Source of the DNA: an uncultured Eggerthellaceae bacterium | GTDB lineage: Bacteria; Actinomycetota; Coriobacteriia; Coriobacteriales; Eggerthellaceae | Reading direction: 5' to 3' | Assembly: GCA_934645125.1 (NCBI GenBank) | Contig: CAKUDT010000036.1 | Coordinates: 1-9,748 of the forward strand | Length of the DNA: 9,748 bases | In this document: positions 1-5,835 of the stretch, in pieces | How the letters are laid out: each line of letters starts with the position of its first letter | Position numbering within the stretch: position 1 is the first letter of the stretch | Program-made: the position numbers and the translations under genes | Notes under the pieces: model-generated | Seen by the model: only the letters and a program-made list of their open reading frames with translations | Told to the model about the DNA's origin: nothing | The model's database searches: none

Positions 1-295
1 CGTTGCGCCCTGCCGCCTTCACACGTCGCGCAATTTCTGCGCACGCAGCCGGCTGGTCGAACGGATCGCCGCCCGAAAGCGTTACGCCGGAAACAAGCTT
101 GTTCTCAAAAATGCGCGCGACCACATCATCGATGGCAACTTCTTCGCCTGCATCAAAAGCCCAGCTCTCGGGGTTGTGGCACCCCGGGCAATGATGAGAA
201 CACCCCTGAACGAACACGGAAAAACGCATGCCCGGACCATCAACGATAGAATCGTTCACTGTGCCAAAAAGACGTATTGTTGTCGGGGTTGACAT
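1..295 (-). CDS. nrdG: Anaerobic ribonucleoside-triphosphate reductase activating protein, N-terminal part
   Basis: This is a radical-SAM activase that uses a [4Fe-4S] cluster and S-adenosylmethionine to form the glycyl radical on NrdD. The first 98 residues are present and the gene runs off the left edge. The cluster motif CX3CX2C is seen as GCSHHCPGCHNP (C32, C36, C39), followed by the SAM-binding SGGDPF stretch at about residues 74-79. The order (RLFGTVNDSIVDGPGMRFSVF, then the cysteines) is typical of NrdG. The ATG at 293-295 is chosen because it has an AGGAAAGG ribosome binding site just upstream and gives the usual short N-terminus. The frame stays open upstream all the way to the nrdD stop, so an N-terminal extension cannot be excluded formally, but nothing in it resembles the family. 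It lies 261 bp after nrdD on the same strand, and co-transcription is likely. Confidence 0.95.
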   Translation of the reverse strand, partial: MSTPTTIRLFGTVNDSIVDGPGMRFSVFVQGCSHHCPGCHNPESWAFDAGEEVAIDDVVARIFENKLVSGVTLSGGDPFDQPAACAEIARRVKAAGRN

Positions 296-360
296 TGCTG
301 TTTCCTTTCCTGTTCGCTGATGAAAGGGTATCACAAGGCAGTGCGCGCAACCGCGAAGGG

Positions 361-407
361 CGCGAAACACCACAGAGGAGCCGCAAGCGCGACTCCCCTG
401 TTTCGTG
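361..407. repeat. Two-tier inverted repeat in the nrdD-nrdG spacer
   Basis: An outer stem CGAAACA (363-369) / TGTTTCG (399-405) encloses an inner stem GGAGCCGC (377-384) / GCGACTCC (389-396, one G-T pair) with a 4-nt loop. The two are separated by an unequal internal loop (7 and 2 nt). No T-run follows on either strand, so it does not look like an intrinsic terminator. In the nrdD-nrdG transcript it would form a long hairpin that could act as an RNA-stability or processing element setting the NrdD:NrdG ratio. The base pairing is seen; the role is inference. Confidence 0.6.
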
Positions 408-556
408 ATAATGATAGTTTTACCCTGAAGGCTCGGTCTCATGAGCGCGACCTCAAGCGTCCGCGACGCCACCAGTGCGTCCATCGCGCCTACAAGCGCG
501 CTTGCGCGACCTTCGCCGAGCCCGCCATCTTCGCCGGGCCGCACCCAGCAGAAGCG

Positions 557-2875
557 TTAAATGTGATGCTTCACGCGGTCGTGCTCTTCGGCGCGCTTTG
601 CGTCGTTGAAACGATCAAGCGTACCTACCAAATAACCCGTGATGCGGCGAATGCGCTCGAAGCCGACTTCGGCATCTTCCTCGTGACGGCCGCACTTCGG
701 GCACTCATCATTGATGATGCCGTTATAACCGCAGATGGGGTCGCGATCAACGGGGTGGTTGATAGAACCGTAGCCAATGCCGCATTCCTTCATGTGGCGA
801 ATGACAGCCTCAAACGCTTCCAGATTCTCGCTGGGGTCGCCGTCCATCTCCACGTAGCTAATGTGGCCGGCGTTCGTCAGCGCATGATAAGGCGCCTCAA
901 GCTCGATTTTGCGGAACGCCTCGATATCGTAATACACGGGAATATGGAAGCTGTTCGTGTAGTACTCGCGGTCGGTCACACCAGGAATCGAGCCGTAACG
1001 GGCGCGGTCCATGCGCACGAAGCGGCCAGAAAGGCCTTCGGCGGGCGTAGCAAGCAGCGTGTAGTTCATGTGCGTCTGCTGAGACAGGCGATCCAGGTAT
1101 GCGCGCATGTGGCCCACGATCTCCAAACCCAGCTTCTGAGACTCGGCCGATTCGCCGTGGTGCTTGCCCGTGAGCGCCTTCAGCGTTTCCGCCAGGCCAA
1201 TAAAGCCCACGGAAAGCGTGCCGTGCTTGAGCACTTCGCGCACTTCGTCATCGGGCTTGAGCTTTTCGGAGTCAATCCACACGCCCTGGCCCATCAAGAA
1301 CGGCGAATTGTACACGCGCTTTTGCGCCTGAATCTCAAAGCGCTCGTCCAGCTGGCCCTCGCACAGGCGCAGCTTGGAATCAAGCAGGTCGAAGAACAGG
1401 TCAATATCGCCATGGGAGCGAATAGCCAAGCGCGGCAGGTTGATGGAGGTAAAGCTCAAATTGCCGCGGCCAGGCGTGACTTCGCGGCTGGGGTCGTAGA
1501 CGTTGCCCATAACGCGCGTACGGCAGCCCATGTACGAAATTTCGGTCTCGGGCGTACCCTTGTAGTACGGCAAGTTAAACGGTGCGTCCTGGAAGCTGAA
1601 GTTGGGGAACAACCTTTTCGCGGAACAATGAATTGCCAGCTTGAACAGGTCGTAGTTTGGGTCACCGGGATTGTAGTTGATGCCTTCCTTCACGCGGAAA
1701 ATCTGCACGGGGAAAATGGCCGTCTCGCCCGAACCCAGGCCCTCTTCGGTAGCAAGAAGCGTGTTGCGGATGACCATGCGACCTTCAGCGGACGTATCCA
1801 TGCCGTAGTTCACCGAAGAGAACGGCGTTTGCGCACCGGCGCGGGAATGCATGGTGTTCAGATTGTGGATCAGCGCCTCCATGGCCTGGAACGTTGCGCG
1901 ATCGGTGTCGTTGTACGCGTTCTTTTCCGTGTAGGCGAATACGCGCTCGGCAACTTCATCAGGCAAAACGCTTTTCAACTTCTCTTCAAGCGCTTCGCGA
2001 TACGCCGGGTCAAGCTCGATAGCGGCAACAGTACCCGTGGCTTTTTCAATGTCAGCAAGCGTATCTTGCGCCCACGTGCGCGCATCTTCGATGTCGCTTA
2101 GCAGGTCCATGGCTTCAGCCAGGTGCTTCTTGAACTGCTTGCGATACGTCTTACGCACGCCATCGGCCAGACCGTAATCGAAGTCGCAGACCGACTGGCC
2201 GCCGTGCTGGTCGTTCTGGTTGGACTGGATGGCAATACAAGCAAGCGCGGCGTAAGACGCAATGTCGTTCGGCTCGCGCAGCACGCCGTGGCCCGTGGAG
2301 AAACCGCCCTTGAACAGCTTGCGCAGCTCAATTTGGCAGCACGTGGTGGTCAACGTGTAGAAGTCCAAGTCGTGGATATGGATGTCGCCTTCGCAGTGAG
2401 CGCGCGCGTAGCGGGGATTCAAAACGCACATCTCGTAGAACTGCTTCGCGGATTCGGAGCCATACTTCAACATGGTGCCCATGGCGGTGTCGGCGTCAAT
2501 ATTGGCGTTTTCACGCTTCATGTCGGAGTCCGATGCCTTGGAGAACGTGATGTCCTTCAGCGTTTGGATCAGGCGGCTGTTCACGTCGCGCACACGGTTG
2601 CGCTCGGCGCGATACAGGATGTAGGCCTTTGCAGTCTGCGTGAAGCCCTCTTCGATAAGCGTCTCCTCAACAAGGTCCTGCACGCCTTCAACGGTAGGAG
2701 TTCCTTCGATTGCGCCGGATTCCACTTTCTCGACAACGCGCTCGGCAATGCCATCGGCAACGCCACGCGGCTGCATGGCGCCGCTCGCACGGAATGCCTT
2801 CTCTACTGCCTCGGCAATCTTCTCTTGATGAAAATCAACCGCGCGGCCGTCACGCTTGATGATGCTCTCTACCAT
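557..2875 (-). CDS. nrdD: Anaerobic (class III) ribonucleoside-triphosphate reductase
   Basis: This cytosolic glycyl-radical enzyme reduces ribonucleoside triphosphates to deoxyribonucleotides for DNA synthesis without oxygen. It has 772 residues, a normal length. An N-terminal ATP-cone (about residues 1-95, starting VESIIKRDGR) is the allosteric domain. The ten-stranded barrel follows, with TTTCCQIELRKLF (C179/C180) and SYMGCRTRV (C451) carrying the expected active-site cysteines. The C-terminal RRITGYL holds the radical glycine, G747. The zinc-site region has C715, C725 and C728, but the position expected for the first cysteine is Asp712 (VDRDPICG). The ATG at 2873-2875 is preceded by AGGGG about 5 nt upstream and AAGGA slightly further off. 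nrdG follows on the same strand. NrdR boxes and a sigma70-type promoter lie upstream. Confidence 0.97.
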   Translation of the reverse strand: MVESIIKRDGRAVDFHQEKIAEAVEKAFRASGAMQPRGVADGIAERVVEKVESGAIEGTPTVEGVQDLVEETLIEEGFTQTAKAYILYRAERNRVRDVNSRLIQTLKDITFSKASDSDMKRENANIDADTAMGTMLKYGSESAKQFYEMCVLNPRYARAHCEGDIHIHDLDFYTLTTTCCQIELRKLFKGGFSTGHGVLREPNDIASYAALACIAIQSNQNDQHGGQSVCDFDYGLADGVRKTYRKQFKKHLAEAMDLLSDIEDARTWAQDTLADIEKATGTVAAIELDPAYREALEEKLKSVLPDEVAERVFAYTEKNAYNDTDRATFQAMEALIHNLNTMHSRAGAQTPFSSVNYGMDTSAEGRMVIRNTLLATEEGLGSGETAIFPVQIFRVKEGINYNPGDPNYDLFKLAIHCSAKRLFPNFSFQDAPFNLPYYKGTPETEISYMGCRTRVMGNVYDPSREVTPGRGNLSFTSINLPRLAIRSHGDIDLFFDLLDSKLRLCEGQLDERFEIQAQKRVYNSPFLMGQGVWIDSEKLKPDDEVREVLKHGTLSVGFIGLAETLKALTGKHHGESAESQKLGLEIVGHMRAYLDRLSQQTHMNYTLLATPAEGLSGRFVRMDRARYGSIPGVTDREYYTNSFHIPVYYDIEAFRKIELEAPYHALTNAGHISYVEMDGDPSENLEAFEAVIRHMKECGIGYGSINHPVDRDPICGYNGIINDECPKCGRHEEDAEVGFERIRRITGYLVGTLDRFNDAKRAEEHDRVKHHI

Positions 2876-2907
2876 GGAGACCCCTATTCCTTCTTATTTC
2901 ATGGTTG

Positions 2908-2916
2908 TTATCCACA
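2908..2916 (+). promoter_or_regulatory. Perfect DnaA box in the nrdD leader
   Basis: TTATCCACA matches the consensus DnaA box at all nine positions. It lies about 33 bp upstream of the nrdD start codon, downstream of the predicted transcription start. DnaA is known to regulate ribonucleotide reductase genes in some bacteria (nrdAB of E. coli); its action here is inferred. A weaker 7/9 match, TCGTCCACA, lies at 3125-3133. Confidence 0.5.
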
Positions 2917-2954
2917 CAGCAAAACGCCAGGTTGACGCAAAGAATCCCCCTGAC

Positions 2955-2976
2955 ATTGCTTACGTGAAATTGCTTA
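2955..2976. repeat. Direct repeat of 8 bp, period 14, in the nrdD leader
   Basis: ATTGCTTA occurs at 2955-2962 and again at 2969-2976, with 6 bp between. Equivalent bases are 14 bp apart. It sits in the predicted nrdD 5' untranslated region, between the perfect NrdR box and the DnaA box. The function is unknown. Confidence 0.5.
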
Positions 2977-2990
2977 AAAACGGATTTGCA

Positions 2991-3006
2991 ACACAATATA
3001 TTGTGT
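2991..3006 (-). promoter_or_regulatory. NrdR box 1 (near-perfect palindrome)
   Basis: ACACAATATATTGTGT fits the NrdR consensus ACACwATATATwGTGT and is fully self-complementary. NrdR is the ATP-cone repressor of ribonucleotide reductase operons. The box lies about 20-35 bp downstream of the predicted nrdD transcription start, between promoter and gene, as expected for a repressor site. An NrdR gene must then exist elsewhere in the genome; it is not in this window. Confidence 0.88.
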
Positions 3007-3022
3007 TTACACCAGAAGATGA

Positions 3023-3038
3023 TGTGAACATATAGTAT
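3023..3038 (-). promoter_or_regulatory. NrdR box 2 (degenerate)
   Basis: TGTGAACATATAGTAT matches box 1 at about 9 of 16 positions, mainly the core and right half, and lies exactly 32 bp from it (same register). NrdR boxes usually come in pairs about three helical turns apart, so the spacing supports it more than the sequence does. It covers the predicted -10 of the nrdD promoter, so binding here would block RNA polymerase. Confidence 0.6.
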
Positions 3039-3059
3039 CTTCTATAAATCCTTTGTCAA
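3032..3059 (-). promoter_or_regulatory. nrdD promoter (sigma70-type)
   Basis: Read on the minus strand there is a perfect -35 TTGACA (plus-strand 3054-3059), a 16-bp spacer and a -10 TACTAT (3032-3037). Transcription would start near 3025, giving a leader of about 150 nt. The degenerate NrdR box overlaps the -10 and the perfect one lies just downstream. An AT-rich palindrome (3100-3116) lies upstream of the -35. Confidence 0.75.
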
Positions 3060-3099
3060 GGGGTCAAAATAGCCGGGGCACCTGCGACCTGCGATTATG

Positions 3100-3116
3100 G
3101 TAAAAAAAATTTTTAC
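3100..3116. repeat. AT-rich palindrome upstream of the nrdD promoter
   Basis: GTAAAAA (3100-3106) and TTTTTAC (3110-3116) are perfect inverted arms around AAA. It lies about 40 bp upstream of the nrdD -35 and about 97 bp upstream of the DUF1638 start codon. It could be an operator, an UP-element-like A/T tract or a bent-DNA site. No known regulator motif is recognised. Confidence 0.4.
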
Positions 3117-3196
3117 TCACTAATTCGTCCACAGAGTCTCCATTATATTTACTACCCCTTGCACACTATTTCCAATAGAGATTTTGTGCTGAAACG

Positions 3197-3205
3197 TGGT
3201 AAAGT
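3197..3205 (+). promoter_or_regulatory. Extended -10 for a probable leaderless DUF1638 mRNA
   Basis: TGGTAAAGT matches the extended -10 form TGnTAnnnT. The hexamer TAAAGT (3200-3205) ends exactly 7 bp before the A of the ATG at 3213, so transcription would start at or next to the start codon. There is no convincing Shine-Dalgarno sequence before that ATG, unlike all other genes here. No good -35 is seen at the usual distance. Confidence 0.55.
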
Positions 3206-3212
3206 AGCATCT

Positions 3213-3881
3213 ATGAATGCAACGATACTGACATGCTCATCTTTGACGCCTTTCGTCCGCGCGGCGCAGGCGCATGAAAACACGCACTGGGACGTGATGG
3301 AGGTCAACCGTGATCTTCACTCCGAACCCGCCACCATGAAAAAAGAGTTGGCGCGCCTTATTGAGTCGCTGCCGCCCGAGATTGACACCGTGCTTGTGGC
3401 CATGGGCTTTTGCGGCGGCGCGTGGGATCACGTATCGTTCGAGCGGCGCGTGGTTATCCCCCGTTTCGACGACTGCGTGTCCTTGCTGCTCAATACAGAC
3501 GACACCTACCACGCAAATCTCAAAGAGCCAGGGCATCTATACCTCTACGAGAACGACCCTGCGCAGTTCTCGGCGCTGGGCCTGATGCGCAGCGATGCGG
3601 CATCGAGCCCCGAATACGCTGGTCTCAGCCAAGAGGACCTGTTCCATTACTGGTTCGACAATTACCGCACCGTTGACATCATCGACACAGGGCTTAATGA
3701 CTGCTACAGCGAGGACTACGTTATGGCCGCGCAAAATGAAGCTGATAAAATTGACGCCTCACTTGATTATGCAACGGGCAGCAACCATACGCTGGAAAAG
3801 CTCGTGAGCGGGCGCTGGGATGATCAATTTCTGGTTGCCGAACCGGGCACGCTCATCCGCCACGGGAATTTTTTCGAGTAG
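3213..3881 (+). CDS. DUF1638 family protein
   Basis: A 222-residue soluble protein with no signal peptide or membrane segment. It is recognised as DUF1638 from the conserved blocks VLVAMGFCGGAW (about residues 60-71) and VIPRFDDCVSLLL (about 81-93), the latter matching the family's PraHDC-type motif. Cysteines C8, C67, C88 and C164 could bind metal or a cofactor. The family's biochemical role is not established. From memory, members in methanogens and other anaerobes often sit near corrinoid methyltransferase genes, but none is visible here. The ATG at 3213 is preferred because the protein then begins MNATILTCSS like relatives and lies 7 bp after an extended -10. In-frame TTG (3159) and GTG (3186-3188) starts would add 18 or 9 residues. 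It is divergent from nrdD and ends in palindrome A, a likely terminator. Confidence 0.8.
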   Translation: MNATILTCSSLTPFVRAAQAHENTHWDVMEVNRDLHSEPATMKKELARLIESLPPEIDTVLVAMGFCGGAWDHVSFERRVVIPRFDDCVSLLLNTDDTYHANLKEPGHLYLYENDPAQFSALGLMRSDAASSPEYAGLSQEDLFHYWFDNYRTVDIIDTGLNDCYSEDYVMAAQNEADKIDASLDYATGSNHTLEKLVSGRWDDQFLVAEPGTLIRHGNFFE

Positions 3882-3989
3882 CCGAATGACAGCAATGTCG
3901 CAACGCATCTTCTGCTCAGGAATTTTTTTGCTTTGCCTATGACGTTTTATAGGGAGCCTCGCGATTACACGTGCTCTAGATGGTCAAAG

Positions 3990-4030
3990 TAGGAGATTTT
4001 TAAAATTTTCTTAGAAATCTCCTATTTTTA
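3990..4030 (+). terminator. Palindrome A, likely terminator of the DUF1638 gene
   Basis: Arms TAGGAGATTT (3990-3999) and AAATCTCCTA (4015-4024) pair perfectly. The inner 15 nt pair nearly throughout with one G-T and one mismatch. TTTTTATA follows on the plus strand, the layout of an intrinsic terminator, about 110 bp after the stop codon. It is also the first of four 35-bp members of the palindrome family. Confidence 0.7.
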
Positions 4031-4046
4031 TATCGCTCCCAAAGAC

Positions 4047-4089
4047 AAAATAGGAGGAAATAGAAATAATTTCATTTTCCTCCTATTTT
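4047..4089. repeat. Palindrome B
   Basis: Perfect 14-bp arms AAAATAGGAGGAAA (4047-4060) and TTTCCTCCTATTTT (4076-4089) enclose a second short stem GAAA/TTTC. The conserved core from TAGGAG to CTCCTA covers 4051-4085, exactly 35 bp. TTTT ends both strands, so it could stop transcription weakly in either direction. Confidence 0.85.
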
Positions 4090-4164
4090 CGAAAGACATT
4101 TTCACTTTAAATGGCTCCTGTGTGAGTTTGCATGAGCAACAACAAGGCAAAACAGCCCACAATT

Positions 4165-4201
4165 ATAGGAGAATTTTCAAATAATTCGAAAATTCTCCTA
4201 T
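4165..4201. repeat. Palindrome C
   Basis: Perfect 14-bp arms ATAGGAGAATTTTC (4165-4178) and GAAAATTCTCCTAT (4188-4201) around a 9-nt loop. The TAGGAG to CTCCTA core (4166-4200) is again exactly 35 bp. No strong T-run follows on either strand, so it is not an obvious terminator. Confidence 0.85.
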
Positions 4202-4222
4202 TTACGCCTAACCCATCCAAAT

Positions 4223-4265
4223 AAAAATAGGAGGAAATCGGATTTTTCCCGATTTCCTCCTATTT
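4223..4265 (-). terminator. Palindrome D, likely terminator of guaB
   Basis: Perfect 17-bp arms AAATAGGAGGAAATCGG (4225-4241) and CCGATTTCCTCCTATTT (4249-4265) around a 7-nt loop make this the strongest of the four. On the minus strand the stem runs into TTTTTATTT, an intrinsic terminator about 40 bp after the guaB stop codon. The TAGGAG to CTCCTA core (4228-4262) is exactly 35 bp. Confidence 0.75.
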
Positions 4266-4306
4266 ACTTCAATTACGAGCCAGTTGCAGCAAGTGCAACG
4301 CGATTC

Positions 4307-5818
4307 TTAGCGACCTGTGTACGGGACCTTGTCCTTCTGCAGCACGTCGTGTGCGCCGCCCTCGGTGATGGAAGCGCCGCTTACGATGGTGAGCTTTGCC
4401 TTGTCCTGGAACTCGGGGATGGTCAGCGCGCCGCAGTTGCACATGGTGCTCTTGAGCTTCAGCAGCGTAACCGCCATGTTGTCCTTCAAGCTGCCGGCGT
4501 ACGGAACGTAAGAATCGACGCCTTCCTCGAACGACAGGCTCTTCTTGCCACCCAAGTCGTAACGACCCCAGTTGCGCGCACGAGCGGAACCTTCGCCCCA
4601 GTACTCCTTCATGTACGTGCCGTTGACCAGCACTTTCTCCGACGGGCTCTCGTCGAAACGAGCAAAGTAACGACCCAGCATCACAAAGTCGGAGCCCATA
4701 GCCAGCGCCAGCGAAATATGGTGATCGTACACAATGCCACCGTCAGAGCAAATAGGCACGTAAATGCCGGTCTCGGCAAAGTACTCATCGCGCGCACGAG
4801 CGACTTCGATAACCGCCGTTGCCTGACCGCGACCAATGCCCTTCGTCTCGCGCGTAATGCAGATGGAGCCGCCGCCGATGCCCACCTTGACAAAGTCGGC
4901 GCCGCTTTCCGCCAGGAAACGGAAGCCCTCGGCGTCAACAACATTGCCAGCACCAATCTTCACATCATTGCCGTAATGCTCGCGCACCCACTCAATCGTG
5001 AGCTTCTGCCAGTCGGAATAGCCTTCGGAAGAGTCAATGCACAAAACATCAACGCCTGCTTCGACCAATGCAGGAACGCGCTCGGCGTAATCGCGGGAGT
5101 TAATGCCGGCGCCCACCATGTAGCGCTTGTGCTCGTCGAGCATTTCCAACGGATTCTCTTTGTGCGAATCGTAGTCCTTGCGGAACACGAAGGAAACCAG
5201 GTGGTCGTTTTCGTCAACAATGGGCAGGCTATTCAGCTTGTTGTCCCAGATGATGTCGTTAGCAACCTTGAGCGAGGTATCCACGGGAGCCACGATCATC
5301 TTCTCACGCGGCGTCATGATATCGGCAACCTTCGTGTCAAGGCCCATGCGGCTCAAACGATAATCGCGGCCGGTCACAATGCCCAAAAGCTTACCCGTAG
5401 CGGAACCGTCGTCGGTAACGGGCATGGTGGAATGGCCGAAGCGCTCTTTCAGCGCAATCACGTCGGCCAGCGTCTGATCAGGAGAAAGATTAGCATCGGA
5501 GACTACAAAGCCAGCCTTGTAGTTCTTCACGCGCGCAACCATGGCGGCTTCCTGCTCGATGGTCTGATTGCCGTAAATGAAGGACAGGCCACCTTCCGTT
5601 GCCAATGCAACAGCCATCTTGTCATCGGAAACAGCTGCCATAATGGCGGAAACCATAGGAATATTCAGCGTAAGCGGGCATTCTTCTTCGCCCTTGCGAT
5701 AACGCACCAGCGGCGTTTTCAGGCTAACGGAAGTCGGAATGCAGCTTGCCGGCGTGTGGCCGGGAACTAATAAGTACTCGTTGAAAGTGCGCGACGGTTC
5801 TTCGTAGTAGAAAGCCAT
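4307..5818 (-). CDS. guaB: IMP dehydrogenase (Tritrichomonas-like type)
   Basis: It oxidises IMP to XMP with NAD+, the committed step of guanine nucleotide synthesis. At 503 residues it is a full-length barrel protein interrupted by two CBS domains (about residues 100-220; VTDDGSATGKLLGIVTGRDY, then LPIVDENDHLVSFVFRKDYD). The catalytic cysteine is C320 in GIGGGSICITRE; D262 (LCIDSSEG) binds the cofactor ribose; R419-Y420 in NWGRYDLGG are the flap catalytic residues. SFEEGVDSYVPYAG and STMCNCGALTIP complete the signature. Length, spacing and many motifs match my recollection of the Tritrichomonas foetus enzyme more closely than the E. coli type, which has MYRGMGS before the flap. The ATG has AAGGAGA upstream. 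It is divergent from the LOG-family gene and ends in palindrome D. GMP reductase is unlikely because it lacks CBS domains. Confidence 0.95.
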   Translation of the reverse strand: MAFYYEEPSRTFNEYLLVPGHTPASCIPTSVSLKTPLVRYRKGEEECPLTLNIPMVSAIMAAVSDDKMAVALATEGGLSFIYGNQTIEQEAAMVARVKNYKAGFVVSDANLSPDQTLADVIALKERFGHSTMPVTDDGSATGKLLGIVTGRDYRLSRMGLDTKVADIMTPREKMIVAPVDTSLKVANDIIWDNKLNSLPIVDENDHLVSFVFRKDYDSHKENPLEMLDEHKRYMVGAGINSRDYAERVPALVEAGVDVLCIDSSEGYSDWQKLTIEWVREHYGNDVKIGAGNVVDAEGFRFLAESGADFVKVGIGGGSICITRETKGIGRGQATAVIEVARARDEYFAETGIYVPICSDGGIVYDHHISLALAMGSDFVMLGRYFARFDESPSEKVLVNGTYMKEYWGEGSARARNWGRYDLGGKKSLSFEEGVDSYVPYAGSLKDNMAVTLLKLKSTMCNCGALTIPEFQDKAKLTIVSGASITEGGAHDVLQKDKVPYTGR

Positions 5819-5835
5819 GGATTCTCCTTGATTGT

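Larger units (their letters stand above)
3882..4306. other. AT-rich intergenic region with four palindromes
   Basis: A 425 bp spacer between the convergent DUF1638 and guaB genes, clearly richer in A/T than the flanking coding DNA. It holds four 35-bp palindromes (separate entries) and a short hairpin GTTGCA/TGCAAC at 4283-4299 just after the guaB stop. The remaining stretches (3882-3989 and 4090-4164) show no convincing gene. A 30-codon frame at 4132-4224 lacks a ribosome binding site and runs through a palindrome. Confidence 0.8.

Noticed and set aside
320..2101. Long plus-strand open frame of 593 codons opposite nrdD
   Set aside because: It is antisense to a clear nrdD gene, lacks any recognisable domain, and its composition (Ala, Arg, His, Val rich) is typical of an antisense shadow.
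3159..3212. Upstream TTG or GTG starts adding residues to the DUF1638 protein
   Set aside because: No ribosome binding site, the extension would overlap the likely promoter, and the family-like N-terminus begins at the ATG at 3213.
4132..4224. Possible 30-residue small protein in the palindrome region
   Set aside because: No ribosome binding site, and it reads through palindrome C, so the frame is likely accidental.
3990..4265. CRISPR array
   Set aside because: The four units are self-pairing palindromes with variable interiors and unequal gaps, not identical repeats with uniform spacers.
4349..5770. Plus-strand open frame of 473 codons opposite guaB
   Set aside because: Antisense shadow of an unmistakable IMP dehydrogenase gene; no motif and no convincing ribosome binding site.
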